From: CAISIP01 sp031383745
GTDB taxonomy: Bacteria > Pseudomonadota > Gammaproteobacteria > Burkholderiales > Burkholderiaceae_C
Assembly (NCBI GenBank): GCA_031383745.1
Contig: JANMZX010000101.1
Location: forward strand, 1 to 31,325
DNA: 31,325 bases
Reading direction: 5' to 3'
The notes beneath the pieces are model-generated. The model saw nothing but the letters and a program-made list of their open reading frames with translations, was not told the origin of the DNA and did not search any database. This document shows positions 28,909 to 31,325 of the stretch, piece after piece. Made by a program: the position numbers and the translations under genes. Within the stretch, counting starts at the first letter, position 1. Each line of letters begins with the position of its first letter.

Positions 28909-29598
28909 ATGAAAACGCGAACCAAAAGCAAGAAGGTCAACCGGGCCTGGCTCAATGACCATGTGAACGATCCCTACGTCAAACTGGCGAAGCGGGAAGG
29001 CTACCGCGCGCGCGCGGCGTACAAGCTCAAGGAAATCGACGAGGCCCTGCATCTGATCAAGCCGGGCGACCTGATCGTGGACCTGGGCTCGGCCCCCGGC
29101 GCCTGGAGCCAGTATGTCCGCAACCGCCTGTCTCCGAAGACCGCGGTGGGCGGCGGCGCGGCGGTGGGCGAATTGAATGGCACGATCATCGCGCTGGATA
29201 TCCTGCCGATGGAGCCGGTAGAAGGGGTTCAGTTCCTGCAGGGCGACTTCCGCGAACCCGCCATGCTGGCGCAACTCGCGCAGACCATGGGCGGGCGCCT
29301 GGCCGATACCGTGGTGTCGGATATGGCCCCCAACCTGTCGGTCATCGAATCGGCCGACGCGTCGCGCATCTCGCACCTGGTGGAACTGGCGCTGGAATTC
29401 AGCCAGTTGCACATGAAACCGCAGGGTGCGCTGGTCGTCAAGGTGTTCCACGGCAGCGGCTACAGCCAGTTGGTGAAACTGTTCAAGGAGTCGTTCCTGG
29501 TGGTCAAGCCGATCAAGCCCAAGGCGTCCCGCGACAAGTCGTCCGAGACCTTTCTGGTGGGCATCGGGCTCAAGCCCGCACCGGCAACAGCCGATTAA
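28909..29598 (+). CDS. rlmE: 23S rRNA (uridine-2'-O)-methyltransferase RlmE
   Basis: A 229-residue FtsJ/RrmJ methyltransferase that methylates the ribose of U2552 (E. coli numbering) in the A-loop of 23S rRNA, on the assembled 50S subunit. The SAM site is LIVDLGSAPGAWSQYV (55-70). The catalytic K-D-K-E set is Lys39 (AAYKLKEID), Asp138 (VSDMAPNLS), Lys178 (VVKVFHGSG) and Glu213 (SSETFLV). It is about 20 residues longer than the E. coli enzyme (209), mostly from a Gly/Ala-rich insertion at about 77-92. The ATG at 28909 gives the family N-terminus. The rlmE-ftsH order is conserved in proteobacteria, as in E. coli. Confidence 0.97.
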   Translation: MKTRTKSKKVNRAWLNDHVNDPYVKLAKREGYRARAAYKLKEIDEALHLIKPGDLIVDLGSAPGAWSQYVRNRLSPKTAVGGGAAVGELNGTIIALDILPMEPVEGVQFLQGDFREPAMLAQLAQTMGGRLADTVVSDMAPNLSVIESADASRISHLVELALEFSQLHMKPQGALVVKVFHGSGYSQLVKLFKESFLVVKPIKPKASRDKSSETFLVGIGLKPAPATAD

Positions 29599-29642
29599 GC
29601 GTTACCAGAAGTTGCGAAACCGCAGAATTCCCTTGCCCTGAC

Positions 29643-29664
29643 TGCGGTTGACCGCATGTTTTTT
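29643..29664 (+). terminator. Intrinsic terminator downstream of rlmE
   Basis: A 5-bp stem TGCGG/CCGCA around a TTGA loop is followed by TGTTTTTT. It lies 44 bases after the rlmE stop and before the putative ftsH promoter, so rlmE and ftsH are probably separate transcripts, at least in part. The stem is short, which lowers confidence somewhat. Confidence 0.65.
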
Positions 29665-29677
29665 GGGTGCCGGACGC

Positions 29678-29710
29678 CTTGAAACGCCTAAAATGGGGCG
29701 CAGGTATGCC
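29678..29710 (+). promoter_or_regulatory. Candidate ftsH promoter, heat-shock-like -35
   Basis: CTTGAAA at 29678-29684 equals the sigma-32 -35 consensus, and ftsH is a known heat-shock gene in E. coli. The matching -10 (CCCCATnT) is not clear 13-15 bases downstream; GCAGGTAT is the best and is weak. A sigma-70 alternative is TAAAAT at 29689-29694, without a good -35 box. The element lies between the rlmE terminator and the ftsH ribosome-binding site. Confidence 0.35.
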
Positions 29711-29745
29711 TTGTTGTCACAGAAGCCCCAGGATCGGAGCCCCGC

Positions 29746-31227
<1,482 letters not shown>

Positions 31228-31325
31228 TGTCCCCAATGCAAGCTTAATGGTGATTGAGCATGCAGAACGTTCTGGCTTAAGCCAATTGCACCAACTGCGT
31301 GGGCGAGTGGGGCGCGGCGCAGCAA

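Overview
This window is a GC-rich bacterial chromosome segment made almost wholly of core housekeeping genes. The gene order, with rpsB-tsf-pyrH-frr-uppS-cdsA-dxr-rseP-bamA-skp-lpxD-fabZ-lpxA-lpxB-rnhB followed by carAB-greA-yhbY/rlmE-ftsH, and the FtsH and BamA sequences point to a betaproteobacterium. Order Burkholderiales is likely, and a Comamonadaceae-like organism is my best guess. It is a Gram-negative cell with lipid A, the Bam outer-membrane machinery and the MEP isoprenoid pathway.

Layout. (1) Positions 1-1610, + strand: the 3' part of rnr (RNase R), then an SDR oxidoreductase. (2) Positions 1633-7601, - strand: five same-direction genes. In transcription order they are an amidase-signature hydrolase, a DadA-like D-amino-acid dehydrogenase, an HDOD protein, a metallo-beta-lactamase-fold hydrolase and the bifunctional NAD(P)HX repair enzyme. 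(3) Positions 7792-22846, + strand: a dense run of 16 genes from translation (rpsB, tsf, frr) and UMP kinase through isoprenoid, phospholipid, peptidoglycan-carrier and lipid A synthesis to outer-membrane assembly, ending in rnhB and a SpoU-family RNA methyltransferase. Many genes overlap or are nearly contiguous; an intrinsic terminator-like hairpin lies between rpsB and tsf. (4) Positions 22883-28426, + strand: a TATAAT promoter, carA-carB, greA and a small DUF4149-type membrane protein. (5) Positions 28417-29664: yhbY (-) and rlmE (+), divergent with only 18 bp between their start codons, and a terminator after rlmE. (6) Position 29746 to the end: ftsH, which breaks off abruptly at about 31184.

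The main anomaly is the last 142 bases. At a GATC around 31184-31187 the sequence switches from ftsH to an in-frame internal piece of a recG helicase gene with clearly different, more AT-rich codon use. This looks like an assembly or library chimera at a contig end, not a real FtsH-RecG protein. I found no tRNA, rRNA, CRISPR array, insertion sequence or prophage, and no gene-free stretch longer than 300 bases. I see no convincing undescribed multi-gene system. The more interesting native signals are small regulatory structures: a shared -10 element that may give leaderless transcripts of both yhbY and rlmE, the rpsB-tsf hairpin, a greA leader hairpin, and a perfect palindrome after rnr.
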